From Stromatinia cepivora (taxonomy: Eukaryota > Ascomycota > Leotiomycetes > Helotiales > Sclerotiniaceae), in contig RCTD01000037.1 in the NCBI GenBank assembly GCA_014898415.1, forward strand, positions 1-64,000: a DNA stretch of 64,000 nt, written 5' to 3'. The notes below the pieces were generated by a model. That model was given only the letters and a program-made list of their open reading frames with translations, was not told the origin of the DNA and did no database searches. A program made the position numbers and the translations under genes. Each line of letters opens with the position of its first letter. Positions within the stretch are counted from its first letter, which is position 1. Shown here in pieces: positions 35,456-47,581 of the stretch.

Positions 35456-35991
35456 CAGGGCTCGTTTGGCAGCAAAAAATATACTACCATTCAAAATATT
35501 CATAATATTCAGATATTATAATTGAGTGGTAGTATTCAAGTACTACTAGTGAATCTTGTATATCTTGTTTGACAATGAAATATATATTACTATTCAAATA
35601 TGATTCATTTGATTTTCATTTGATTTTCAAATTTGAAGATATACTAATATTATTACGATAATGGGATTCGAATTTGGAAATGATATAATGATCAGGAATT
35701 CTTGAATATTTTTATTTTTAATAGTCCGATATAAAAAAGTAAGTTTTATATTTTCAATTTTGAAATTATATAATGAATATTATCGATTGTTGAATAGATT
35801 GATAATAAAACGTTCTATTTTCTATATTCTATTATTCAAAATTTTTATATAGGGATTAATAGTAATATTCAAATACTATTATTTATTTGTTATCATTGAA
35901 AATTCTATTAAACGGAAAAGTAGTCGATATTCAAATACTACCTTTTCAATATTATCAATGGTAGTATATTTTTTGCTTCTAAACAAGCCCT
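35456..35991. mobile_element. MITE, family B (hAT-like, 536 bp)
   Basis: Terminal inverted repeats of about 32 bp: the left starts CAGGGCTCGTTTGG, the right in reverse reads AGGGCTTGTTTAG, and both continue into AGCAAAAAATATACTACC without mismatch. Flanking 8-mers CAAGCATT and CAATCATT match at 7 of 8, consistent with an 8-bp hAT-type duplication. The interior is extremely AT-rich and includes further partial inverted copies of the GTAGTATT terminal motif. There is no coding capacity. Confidence 0.88.
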
Positions 35992-38323
35992 CAATCATTG
36001 GGATTCAGTCTTCTATAGAGGATAAATTCAAGTTAATGCTTTGGGGATTTGGGATTTCAGATTCCTAGGGGCATTTTCGGTGAATTTTTATCTTTCTTCT
36101 CAACAAAAATGATCTCGGGAGTTGAAGATTCTGTCACATTTAGATATGTTGTAATTGAATATACTATCGCTCAAAAATTATCTTGAGTTGAGGAAAGCCA
36201 ATAGTGATATTTTGTATGGATTGAATGATATATTCTTAATAGCTCAAGTATTTTCTATATAATGGGTCATAGAACTAAATGAATTGGGAATATTTGAGTT
36301 TAAGAATAATATTAAAAAGTGAAGGGAAGAAAAAGTAAAAGGAAAAATTAAAGATGTCTCTTTACAACTCTAGTATTATTCTAAGGAATAGTATATAAGA
36401 AAAGAAAAAAAAAGATAATAAATTATATAAAATAACAAGTATTAGAATAAGAGATATCTAGTTCAGATACTAGTAATTAGATGAATACCGTGTGTATATA
36501 TCATCTAAAATCCAATCTGTATTCTCTTATTTACATCAATATATATATAAGCACATTTGATCTTCACTACTTATTCCCCTCTCTCACTTTTCATCTTTTG
36601 CTCTTATTCAACCACAAGTATACTACAACCACATCACATCCACATGAATAAATAATGATACATTCGTATTCCATATCATACACATATAAAAACTATAAAC
36701 AATCAGTAATCAGTAGCCAGTAGCCAATAGACATTATACCTCCGCCATTAATCACACCGTCCCTACTCACACGAAACAATCAACAAACTCTATAAAATCA
36801 CAGAAACAAACTATCAATTTAAAAATTATCCAAACCTATCTTCATCTACATCTTCCTACCTAATATCTCTCTTTCTACCCACACACTCTTCATTTTCCTC
36901 TCCCTTTGCTTCCCAAAATCTCTCAACTCTACTCTTCCCGAACAAAAAAATAACTAAACATTTATCAATCATCTCATCCTCCTCCAAATTATTAGTCTCA
37001 GCTGACATGTATTTCTATTTCCATTTTCATTATCATGAGTTAGAATAACATTCTGGAAATGAGAGGTAGATGAGGAATTCCTGATTTATTGACTCTGTTT
37101 AATTATATTCTGTATCTAGTTTAGAAGTTGGAAGAGTGCATTCATCGGAAATGATATGTTGTTTTCAATGTTTTATGGTTTTGAGATAATACTGCTAGTG
37201 CAGATGTAAATCTAGTATGTAGTGGGTGGGATTGGAAAAGTTGACTGTTATTGTTCTTTTCTTTTACTCTCTTACTCTCTTGTTTTTCATCCTCATTTCA
37301 TCCCCTATATTTAATACTCCATGTCATCTCTAAGCCCTCGTCTAAAGAATGAAAAATAGCTAGTCTTATACCCGAGTAATCAACTCTCACAAGGTATCGT
37401 TGATTTCAGGGAGACTTTTCTTCCTTAGCACAGTTCTTTATCTGATGATTGATCTCTTAAGACTGTACTCATGTACTCATATGAAGTGTGTCATCCTAGA
37501 GTCGAACTTTCATCTCCGGCCCTAATATCTTCCAAGACTGATATCCATCATTTCCCACCTCCTGCTCGATTTATTATCACTCATCATCTCTCTATCTTTT
37601 AGCCTTTTTTTTTTCTGGATTTCTTTAGCTTCTTCTTTACTTCTCCTTCAAATCAATCATCTCTTTAATTTAATTTAATTTAATTTCTTCTATTCTCTTC
37701 TTTTTATTATTAATTCGTTTTTATATATATATTCCATAGTCCCAGACCTCTCTTCAATCTGATATCAGTATAATATATAATATCTCATATCATTTCATCC
37801 TTTTATCTTTTATTCATCTTTATTTTGATTATAATTTGAGATTTGAGTGCTCTTTTTGAATTGTTGTATAGATATTTATTATATTATAACAACTTTCTAT
37901 TTCTATCCTCTCTCTTTTCTATTCTCTCTCTTCTGAATCTTCTCACTTGTAATTCTAATAATCAATCTAAATATAACTCATTATATCTTCTCTGGCTCGA
38001 AATATCATGATTAATTATAGAATCGCTCTTGCTCTTACTCTTGATTTATAAATAATACAATCACTTTCACACCCATACAAAAGCTGATTCCCTTCTCATT
38101 CCCTTCCAATCCATCCCATCCCACCCCACCACTCATCATCCACAACCATAGAACAAAACTTCATTCAAAACAGAAATCAATAATCAATATTCAATACTCA
38201 TCTCCTATATCAATAACAACAACAATATCAAATCCACCAAACCCAAACCCAAACCCAAACCCATCAAAACCCACTACATCAATCTCTAACCTCTCCCACC
38301 TCTTCAACCTCTCCAACCTCTCC

Positions 38324-38420
38324 AACATCTCAACATCTCAACATCTCAACATCTCAACATCTCAACATCTCAACATCTCAACATCTCAACATCTCAACAT
38401 CTCAACATCTCAACATCTCA
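38324..38420. repeat. 8-bp tandem array (AACATCTC), about 12 copies
   Basis: Twelve uninterrupted units of AACATCTC follow related CTCCAACCT-type sequence. All G-free on the + strand, it continues the pyrimidine/adenine-rich character of the region. Confidence 0.95.
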
Positions 38421-39692
38421 ATCTCATCTCAACTCTCAAACTTCACTATACCTACCTACCTACCTACCTATTTATTTACCCACCCAATAAAAAGATAACG
38501 CCATCATGAAATAAGCGAGGTAAGGTAAGGTAAGGTGAACGAGGCGAGGCGAGGAATGAAATGCACTGAATTTTTATCGGGGATAATTATGATTTATGTA
38601 TGTATGTATATGTATATATGTGTGATTGTGTTGGTGGATATTTATCTGAAGGGGGGAAGGGAGGGGGGAAATTGGTGTGTGGGGGTTTTTTTTTGTATGC
38701 AAGTCCAGCCCAACTCATCTCGCCGAGTCTCATCTCGCCGAATCTCAGCAAGATGCCGAAACCTAGATACTTAACCATCCAACTTAAACGAAGATATTCC
38801 TATTTTCATATTGCGGGTGCACTGGTCGCGGCAGCAAGGCGCAAGTAGATCAGCAGTACGATTACGCGGAAACCTATTCATCGCAATGGATAAGTTTTGC
38901 TTGCAAAACTACTGAAAAAGGTGCTTGATTTATGTGCTTGCGGCTCTTACTTCTCCGCCAGGGCGCAGCGCAGCGCGGTACGTATACTTATTGCAGTTTT
39001 GAACTTTTGATTTGTATTATGATTGTGGGAAAAGGGGGAGAGTTGTCGGACTTAGATATTTCTTGGGGGGGGGGGGATAGATGGATGGTTTTGTAGATAT
39101 TGGGTATTTGCTTGTTGGGTTGCTGGAATGGTGGATTGGTGTAGCTTTACATAAGATGGGGCTGAGATATTTACTTGTATACATATTTGTGAGCTTACCT
39201 GTACTACACGAGGCGGGTATGAGAGTATATTGAATAGCAATACCGTATCGACAATCCTCGTGTTGTGATGTGATGTGATGTGAATAGGAAAAAGTGATAC
39301 TTTGATACTTAATACCTACCCATGGGATTCAATAACTTCACGTTTTCACATCAAACCGATTTCAAACACGCACATGTGAATGTGGCTTAGAACCTTGGAG
39401 TCGACATCTTGAGACAAATGTACTCGTTGCAGGTTAGGTTACACTTGGAACATTTGATCAGCGGATATGAAATGAAATTGCTAACTTCAAACTTGATGAT
39501 GTCTTTGGCGGAGGTCCCCGTCGTGATCTTGCCGGTAATCGTGTTGTTGGGAATAAGGCAAAATGGCAAACGAATAGCCTACTGCAAAGTCATGCCAAGT
39601 AGCCAAGTGCAGTGCAACATGTACAATCCGTATTCAAATTCGCAATCGAACGTTCTCAGATGTGATCAAATGTGAGGGGACTGAGATACGGC

Positions 39693-39731
39693 CCACCTCA
39701 CCACCCCGTATGATACGGGGTGGTGAGGTGG
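39693..39731. repeat. 39-bp near-perfect hairpin (19-bp arms, 1-nt centre)
   Basis: The left arm CCACCTCACCACCCCGTAT and the right arm ATACGGGGTGGTGAGGTGG are exact reverse complements around a single G. The sequence is GC-rich within AT-rich surroundings. There is no T-tract on either side to suggest a terminator. Confidence 0.95.
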
Positions 39732-41953
39732 CTTAGAGAATTCATCTTCCTCTCGTACATTAGTCGCGGGGTGAAGTGGATTGCATCCACAATTCATCTC
39801 CGGCTGACAATGATTGAGATATCAACAGCCTATCAAGGTACGAATGTTTTGAATGTTGATCATTGTGTTCAAAACCTACACAGCCTTCCCATCTCGGCTG
39901 AAAGAAATTTTTTGAGTATGCTTGAGATATGTGTTTCGATATCGGTACTTCTTGGACAACGTTTCACAACTGATAAGCTTAAATGTCGCACCAAGCGACT
40001 GCGCCCCCTTTTTATCCCGTTCCTTGCCACTTGTGCAGAAGCGGATGACAACTGTATATGGCAGGTGTACCGGTAGTCTGAATGTGAAAATTGAAGTGGC
40101 AGGAGGGGAGTGATAAGATATCAAAGGTTTCGCCTTCTGCAGAGCCCCCTCAAAGTACCCAGCCGTGCGTGGATGCATCTGAATGTGCCCGAGGTAGATA
40201 AGCAAGAGGAGGTGATTTAGATTTAGCCGAACCTAGGCTCTAAAACAAACACCGAAATTGCACCTGCAGATGATATCGCAAACGGTACCTTTTCACAAGA
40301 TTCTGGAATCTCCGGTGACTTTTGAACTTTGAAAGATTTCTTTTGTCTGGATTCTGAAGACGGAAACTGGTGTGTCTCGGCAGTTTTTGATATCACTACC
40401 AAGCATAGCCAAGAGGGGCATTGCTCTGGGCAAATTGATTGATGGGTTAAAGAGATTGTGATGATGAGAAATTGAGAATATCTAAGCGAATTAAATGTTC
40501 CAAGGGAAAAGTAAACAAAACAAATAAAGAATGACGGCGCTTGATAGATGCCCTATGCGATGAAATTTTCATCAGGCATGCATTGTGTATCGTACAGTCG
40601 TACCGTATATAGGTAATTAGTTATTAAGTACGTATGTGCGTGATAGAGGTGGAAAACATTGTGATTCGATGGTACGTCTTGATATTTAAACTCCAAGCGG
40701 GATACAGTAATCCAATGATGAATCAGAATATCAGGTATCAGGTATCAGCCTTCTCTGGGAGGTGTAGTAATCCTTGCTTTCAATGTTTTTTGACCGCAAA
40801 CATGAAACTTGAGTTGAGGATTTATCAAACAACAATTTGTCATGATCCTCAGATTAAGGGTAAGGAATGGTAAACAAACATCTTTGGTTTTGACAGGTAT
40901 AATTGCAGATCAATATTAATTATGATTCAAGGTTATTGCTTGATATTATTCATTTTGAAGAGGTTGCTTGATGATTAACTTGATGATTAATTGATTTCTA
41001 GAAGATTTTGAAGTGGAGAAATGTTTGATATTGTGATGATGACATACATATACTTACTTTTCTTAACTGATAGAAATAAGGCAATTTGTACTATAATATC
41101 AAGATAAGGCGGCACAACTTGCATTTATCTGTACTTGCATATGGATATTATTTTGTACTCTGTACCACAGTGAGTAGAAATTACCAAGATTCTTTGTTTA
41201 ATTTAACGATTGAAATAAAAAATGCCTCATGGTAATAAATCGATTGGTTCTGTGATATGCCAGACAACTCTTCGTTTGTCAATCGGTATGGGGAATGTAA
41301 TAATAAGACCTTGATTGGCGACAACAAATCTTGGTATTGCATATGTTGCACTTCCCCAAGGATTTTATCATCATTCTGTTGTTTCCTTTCCCCTCTTCTT
41401 GATTGAGTTGTTTTTGCATGAAGTCATAAGATTTTATCCATCATCTCCTGATAATTTTGATAACAGAAGACACGAGTGACGAGACATGGAGACATCGACT
41501 TACGGTCCACTTTTGAGCTGGTAAGGGGAAGTCGGAGAGCGCCAGAAAGCCCAGATGTGGGAGTAAATAGGCGGATATTAAATTCGGTTTCAAGCTTTGA
41601 AAGTGGAGAAGTTCCCGAGTTACTGAATGATACTAATCCCAATTAAGGAATTTGAGAAATCATCCGCTTGTCTAGAACTTAGAGCGCCGGAACTAAAAAA
41701 GCTTCTCCACAAACCCAGGGTAATATTAGTATTTACTACCCATAAAGGATAAGATCAATAATATTACCAATCACTAATGTAAGGTTTTGTTTAGTAGAGG
41801 TGAGAAAATCGGTCAAGGCCATATGGCAATGAGCGGGTCCTCAATTAATATCCGTCGTTCCCAATATCAAATGCCGTTGTTTGATGTACTTTACTAGGTA
41901 GGTAAGGTAGGATTGGATTAAAACTTATAGATATTACTAGTAGGTACCTAGGT

Positions 41954-42058
41954 AATTCTTAATTCTTAATTCTTAATTCTTAATTCTTAATTCTTATTTC
42001 TTAATTCTTAATTCTTAATTCTTATTTCTTATTTCTTAATTCTTATTTCTTATTTCTT
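41954..42058. repeat. 7-bp tandem array (TTCTTAA/TTCTTAT), about 15 copies
   Basis: Units alternate between AATTCTT and ATTTCTT in a 105-bp run with exact 7-bp periodicity. It does not match the fungal telomere unit TTAGGG. Confidence 0.92.
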
Positions 42059-43109
42059 GCATTGGTATAAAATCTGACTTTTTGACTTTAACTGTGACTT
42101 TGACTTCAGTAGAAATCAAAGGGTTCCAAGGTTGTTGTAAATCGTGATATATAGTAAGTTTTCTTTATCAAATCATTCAAATTATAATGAAATCAAATCA
42201 CATTGAAATTTCCTATCATTTTTGGTTAAACAAACAATTATTTAATGGTTCCGCCTTTTTGTTTGTAGTTCTCTGAGAGGATCCGTGGCGTTATCATTTT
42301 GTTCCATTGACGCTCTGGTGCAAAATAAAGTTTTCTTGCACTGCCTCAATTATGCTTGGCAGCCCTCTTCTGATATCTCCTCTCTCCCCTTCTTACTGCT
42401 TTTCTTCATGCCTATCATAGATTATTACGGTCTTCCATACTATTACTTTTGCCGTTGCACCTCTGTTACCTGGGGAAAGAAAAGAGAAACATACGGTCAC
42501 AAGAGAAAAGAAAAGAGAAAAGTACTCGGGATCTTTCATCATCAAACTCCTTATTTCAATAATCTCCCGCATCAGAAAGATATCAACAGCTACGAAAGCT
42601 TTGTTATCGCAAATTCTTTACGAATGGAGTAACACATACCCTTTTAAACTTTCCACCATCAAATTGCGCCTACCTCTCCAGGAAATTCCAAGTCATTGAC
42701 CGCCATACTGTATACATTTGATCTTCAAACCAAGTGTGTTGTTGGCTGTTTGATGCACAAGTCTTTGGTGAGCTATCATCTGTTCATACACTCAATTTTA
42801 TAAGGTTTCAATGACTCGTTCCCTTCTTCCCTTCATTGGGATTCATCTTGGATATTCTTGATCAAAAATATTCTTTGATGAAGATTTGTGTATTGATTCA
42901 TTGAAAACCTGCATTTATTTGCTTGGCTTAAGCCCAGTTCCAGTTCAATTCTACATAGCTTGGAGACCTTGGCTTATATATTCTTGACTTTCTCTAGATT
43001 TCACCTGCCTTGACATAGCCACCTACGAGTCTTAGGAGCTTCATTCTATCAAATAATCGCCAAGGATCCCTGCGCCTCGGGCTGTGTTTGATTAAGACAG
43101 CATACTAAC

Positions 43110-46100
43110 ATGGCGGACTCAGGTGGAACTTCACCTCCAAGCTCGGGGGCGAAGAGGCACAGAGCGTAAGTTGACATTCCTTATCACTATACATACCAAC
43201 AATCCCATGTCCAAAATAGCTAATGTTTCACTGTGAGCAGACCCACGATAACAATCGATACTTCTGCTGTTTGTAACAGTCCACCTCAAGCTATGGATCA
43301 CGACGCAGTTGCTTTGAGGGCTTTATCAAATTCCCCTTCGACTTTACAGGGTGACATTAGCCCTGTAACATATGATGGAACAGGATCACAAACTCGAGGC
43401 CATCGTTCCAATCAAGCAAGTCATTCATCGATACCAGAATTAAGAGCAACGAATTCTTTTGATAGCCGAGATAGTAGGCCAACATCACCACATAATGTGT
43501 CATCACCAACGTCGAGGGGGACTCCGGGATTCTTGGCGGTTCCTGGTCTTCGATCACGACAAAACTCCATCGAATCTGACGATGGAAACCATTCAAGTAG
43601 TTACAGTGGAGAAACCTGCGCCGGAACTTCCACCTCAGGACAGATAGACAGGCATAGAGAGTTGGGCGGAAATAATGATATAATGAACGATCCAGATGCT
43701 CTAAAGCCGGATTTAGGGACCGAGGAGGACTTCGAAGTCGAAAACAACAATTTTGCATTCTCTCAAGGGCAACTTAATAAATTAGTCAATGGCAAAAGTT
43801 TGGCGGCTTTCTATGCCCTCGGAGGTCTTGCAGGATTAGAAAAGGGATTACGGACGGATCGAAGAAGTGGTCTCAGTGTGGATGAGCAGTCTTTGGATGG
43901 AACGATATCTTTCGAGGAAGCAACGGCTGCCGCATCTCAAGGATCACCGGTCCTCAGCGAACAATCGAAATCTTCAAAAACCCCTATGGCCACCAAGGTA
44001 TCTTCGATGCCACCAACAGGGTCGGGACATGGACAATCAAAAGTTCAAGCGCACGGTGCTTATTCTGACCGGCAACGTATCTTCAAGGATAATAGATTAC
44101 CCGAGAAGAAAGGCAAAAGCATTTTTGAGTTGATGTGGATCACTTACAATGACAAGGTTTTGATCCTGTTATCAATAGCAGCAGCGGTGTCTTTGGGTGT
44201 TGGGTTGTATCAAACATTCGGAACGAAACATGACGCGGAACACCCTCCTATTGAGTGGGTCGAAGGTGTCGCAATTATAGTAGCCATCGTGGTTGTGGTG
44301 ATTGTAGGATCTCTCAATGACTACCAGAAAGAACGCCAATTCGTCAAACTCAATAAAAAGAAAGAAGATCGCGATGTGAATGTTATTCGGTCCGGAAAAA
44401 CTTTGGAAATCTCGGTTTTCGATGTGTTGGTTGGTGATGTTATGCATCTCGAACCTGGAGACATGATTCCCGTGGATGGAATTTTCATTGAAGGACACAA
44501 CGTTGTTTGCAACGAATCTCAGGCAACTGGAGAATCCGATTTGATAAAAAAACGACCAGCCGATGATGTCTACAACGCAATTCAAAACCACGAAAGCCTG
44601 AGGAAAATGGACCCTTTCATTCTTTCAGGAGCCCAAGTTAGCGAGGGAGTCGGAACATTCCTGGTTACAGCTACCGGTGTAAATTCTATGTACGGAAAGA
44701 CCTTGGTCGCCTTGCGGGAAGATCCCGAATCTACACCTCTTCAAACAAAATTGAACACACTAGCCGAATATATCGCAAAGCTTGGTGGAGCTGCTGGTCT
44801 TCTTCTCTTTATCGTTCTGTTCATCGAATTTTTAGTCCGCTTACCTCACAATCATGGTACCCCAACGGAAAAGGGTCAACAATTTCTCAGTATTTTCATC
44901 GTCACGGTTACAATTATTGTAGTTGCTGTCCCCGAAGGTTTACCACTGGCCGTCACCCTGGCTTTGGCCTTTGCTACAACTCGCATGTTGAAGGACAACA
45001 ACTTAGTCAGGCATCTCAAAGCTTGTGAGGTTATGGGAAATGCTACGACTATTTGTTCTGATAAAACTGGTACTTTGACTCAAAATAAAATGTTAGTGGT
45101 CGCAGGAACCCTGGGAACTAGCTCTCGATTTGGCGGTACAATAGAATCGTCTGGGAAAGATCAGTTGGACAACGGCAAGCAGCCACAGCGAGAAGTTGAT
45201 AGCGTGTCTCCCAGCGAAGTGGTATCTACTTTAGATTCAAGTGTCAAGGGATTGCTCAAGCAGTCGGTCGTTCTAAACTCCACCGCTTTTGAGGGGGAGG
45301 TCGATGGCGAAAGCAGCTTCATTGGTTCCAAAACAGAAACTGCGCTCTTACTTTTCGTACGAGAACATTTGGGACTGGGCCCACTCACCGAAGAACGTTC
45401 TAATGGCACCATTATACAACTCATTCCTTTCGATTCGGGCCGAAAGTGTATGGGAGTGGTTGTACAATTGGACAATGGCAAATATAGACTCTACGTCAAG
45501 GGTGCATCTGAGATTCTTCTCGAAAAGTGCACAGAAATCATTCGGGACCCAACCAAGGATACTAGCAGTGTTCTTATGACCGATGATAACCGCCAGACTC
45601 TGACTTCCATCATCGACAACTATGCTTCCCGATCCCTCCGTCCAATCGGACTCCTCTACAGAGATTTCGAGAATTGGCCTGCCAAGGGCGCTCGGATCAT
45701 TGAAGGAGAGAAAAATCAAGTTGTATTCAATGACATCTTCAAGGAAATGGTACTTTTGGGTATCGTAGGAATTCAGGATCCGCTTCGTGATGGCGTTCCC
45801 GAAGCTGTCCGTATTTGTCAAAATGCCGGTGTAGTTGTTCGCATGGTCACCGGAGATAATGTGGTCACTGCTAAAGCCATCGCTACAGAGTGTGGCATCT
45901 TCACTCCTGGTGGCATCGTTATGGAAGGACCAGCTTTCCGAAATCTGAGTCCATCGAAGAAGGAGCAGATTATCCCACGTTTGCAGGTCCTCGCGCGATC
46001 TAGTCCAAAAGACAAAGAGGATTTGGTCAAGGCTCTCAAGAAACTTGGTGAAACCGTCGCAGTAACTGGTGATGGTACTAATGATGCACCTGCTTTGAAA

Positions 46101-47581
46101 AAGGCCGACGTTGGATTCTCCATGGGTATCGCTGGTACTGAGGTTGCAAAGGAAGCTTCTGCCATTATCCTTATGGATGATAACTTCAACTCGATTGTCA
46201 AGGCTATGATGTGGGGACGTGCTGTTAACGATGCTGTGAAGAAATTCTTGCAATTTCAAGTCACCGTCAACATTACTGCCGTTCTCTTAACCTTCATTTC
46301 AGCTGTTTCTAGTTCTGATGAAACATCCGTTCTTACTGCGGTTCAACTGCTATGGGTCAATTTGATCATGGATACCATGGCAGCTCTTGCATTGGCTACT
46401 GATCCACCGACTGCCAGCATCCTGGATCGAAAGCCTGATCCCAAGTCAGCACCTCTTATCACTATGACGATGTGGAAAATGATTATTGGTGAATCGATCT
46501 ATCAACTAACTATCACCTTACTCTTGTTCTTCGGTGCAGAAAGCATTCTTTCTTACCAATCCGACCGTGAAATTGCCCAAATCCCAAGTTTGATCTTCAA
46601 CACGTTTGTCTGGATGCAAATATTCAATCAATGGAAGTAAGTATCTTGAAAATCTGTAATTTTGAATCTTAACTGACACGATTTAGCAACCGCCGTCTTG
46701 ATAACAAGTTCAACATTTTCGAAGGAGTTCATCGCAACTGGTTCTTCATGGCAATCAATGTTGTCATGGTTGGTGGTCAAGTTATGATCATTTTCGTTGG
46801 TGGCAAAGCTTTCAATGTAGTCCATCTCAATGGAGCTCAATGGGCTTACTCCATTATTCTTGGTTTCCTCTCCATTCCGGTCGGAGCTTGCATACGTCTC
46901 GTCCCCGATGAATTACTCATCTCATTGATCCCTAGCTATTTGACGAACCGAAACAAGAACCCAGAAGTTACCATCTCGGACGAGGAAGAGCAATTCAGTT
47001 TCCCCAAGCCACTGGCGGATGTCAAGGAAGAATTGACTTTCCTCAAGAAGTACAAGGGTGGTCGGTTGAACAACCTAAGATTCGCCATGCAACAAACTCG
47101 CGATCAATTATTACCACGTTCAAGGAGTGGCTCCCGATCCAGAGATCATTCTGTTGCACCAACGACTCATTCAGATGATCCCAATCGGGATGATGCTTTT
47201 GGCACGAATGGTCTATTCCCAGCTCCTGAACCTCGCAAACGCGGACGGAGCACTAGATCTCGATCTAATTCAGCATTGGGTGCTACAACTGTCATGGCAG
47301 GTATTATCGCTGGTAGTGTTGCTGGATGGTCTCCAATCGAACGGAATTATGGCGATAATGATATGTTTTCACGTTCCAAAGGAAGATCAGAGTTGGAGGC
47401 CTCTGACGAAATTCAAATACACCCTGATACCAAACCTGATGATCCAGTCATCACGGAAAATCCAGAACAACTCCATGAGCCCCCGTCGCAAATTCCCGAG
47501 ATCACTCCTACGCCGGCGTCTTCTGACGTTCCTACGTTGAAGGTTCCAACCCCGACCCGAAAACCATCAAACGATGAATAA
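43110..47581 (+). CDS. Ca2+-transporting P-type ATPase (vacuolar PMC1/PMCA type)
   Basis: Three exons, 43110-43165, 43241-46636 and 46687-47581, phases consistent (1448 aa; start MADSGGTSPP). The N-terminus has about 270 Ser-rich residues. The actuator loop carries NESQATGESD. PEGLPLAVTLALA in the M4 Ca2+ site is intact. The phosphorylated Asp is in CSDKTGTLT (D626). The nucleotide domain has KGASEILL, and the hinge TGDGTNDAPALKKADVG is complete at about 960. NLIMDTMAALALATDPPT in M6 marks a PMCA-type pump. The C-terminal tail after the last helix (about 190 residues) is Arg/Ser-rich (RSRSGSRSRD), a possible regulatory site. Such pumps move cytosolic Ca2+ into the vacuole in fungi. It has a very long upstream noncoding region. 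Confidence 0.95.

Larger units (their letters stand above)
33666..43109. other. 9.4-kb AT-rich gene desert
   Basis: No supported gene lies between the H1-tail-like gene and the Ca2+ ATPase. It contains a 13-bp dyad (35404-35440), a 536-bp MITE (35456-35991), long CT-rich runs at about 36560-38320, an 8-bp array (38324-38420), a 12-G run (39065-39076), a 39-bp hairpin (39693-39731) and a 7-bp array (41954-42058). Part of the right end is probably the promoter and leader of the ATPase gene. Confidence 0.55.

Noticed and set aside
38324..38420. Regular array considered as CRISPR
   Set aside because: Direct 8-bp tandem units without spacers in a eukaryotic genome; it is a minisatellite.
41954..42058. 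Array considered as an interstitial telomere
   Set aside because: The unit TTCTTAA/TTCTTAT does not match TTAGGG or its complement.
44172..46259. Long antisense and alternative frames inside the Ca2+ ATPase
   Set aside because: They are on the opposite strand of a fully conserved P-type ATPase and show no independent family resemblance.
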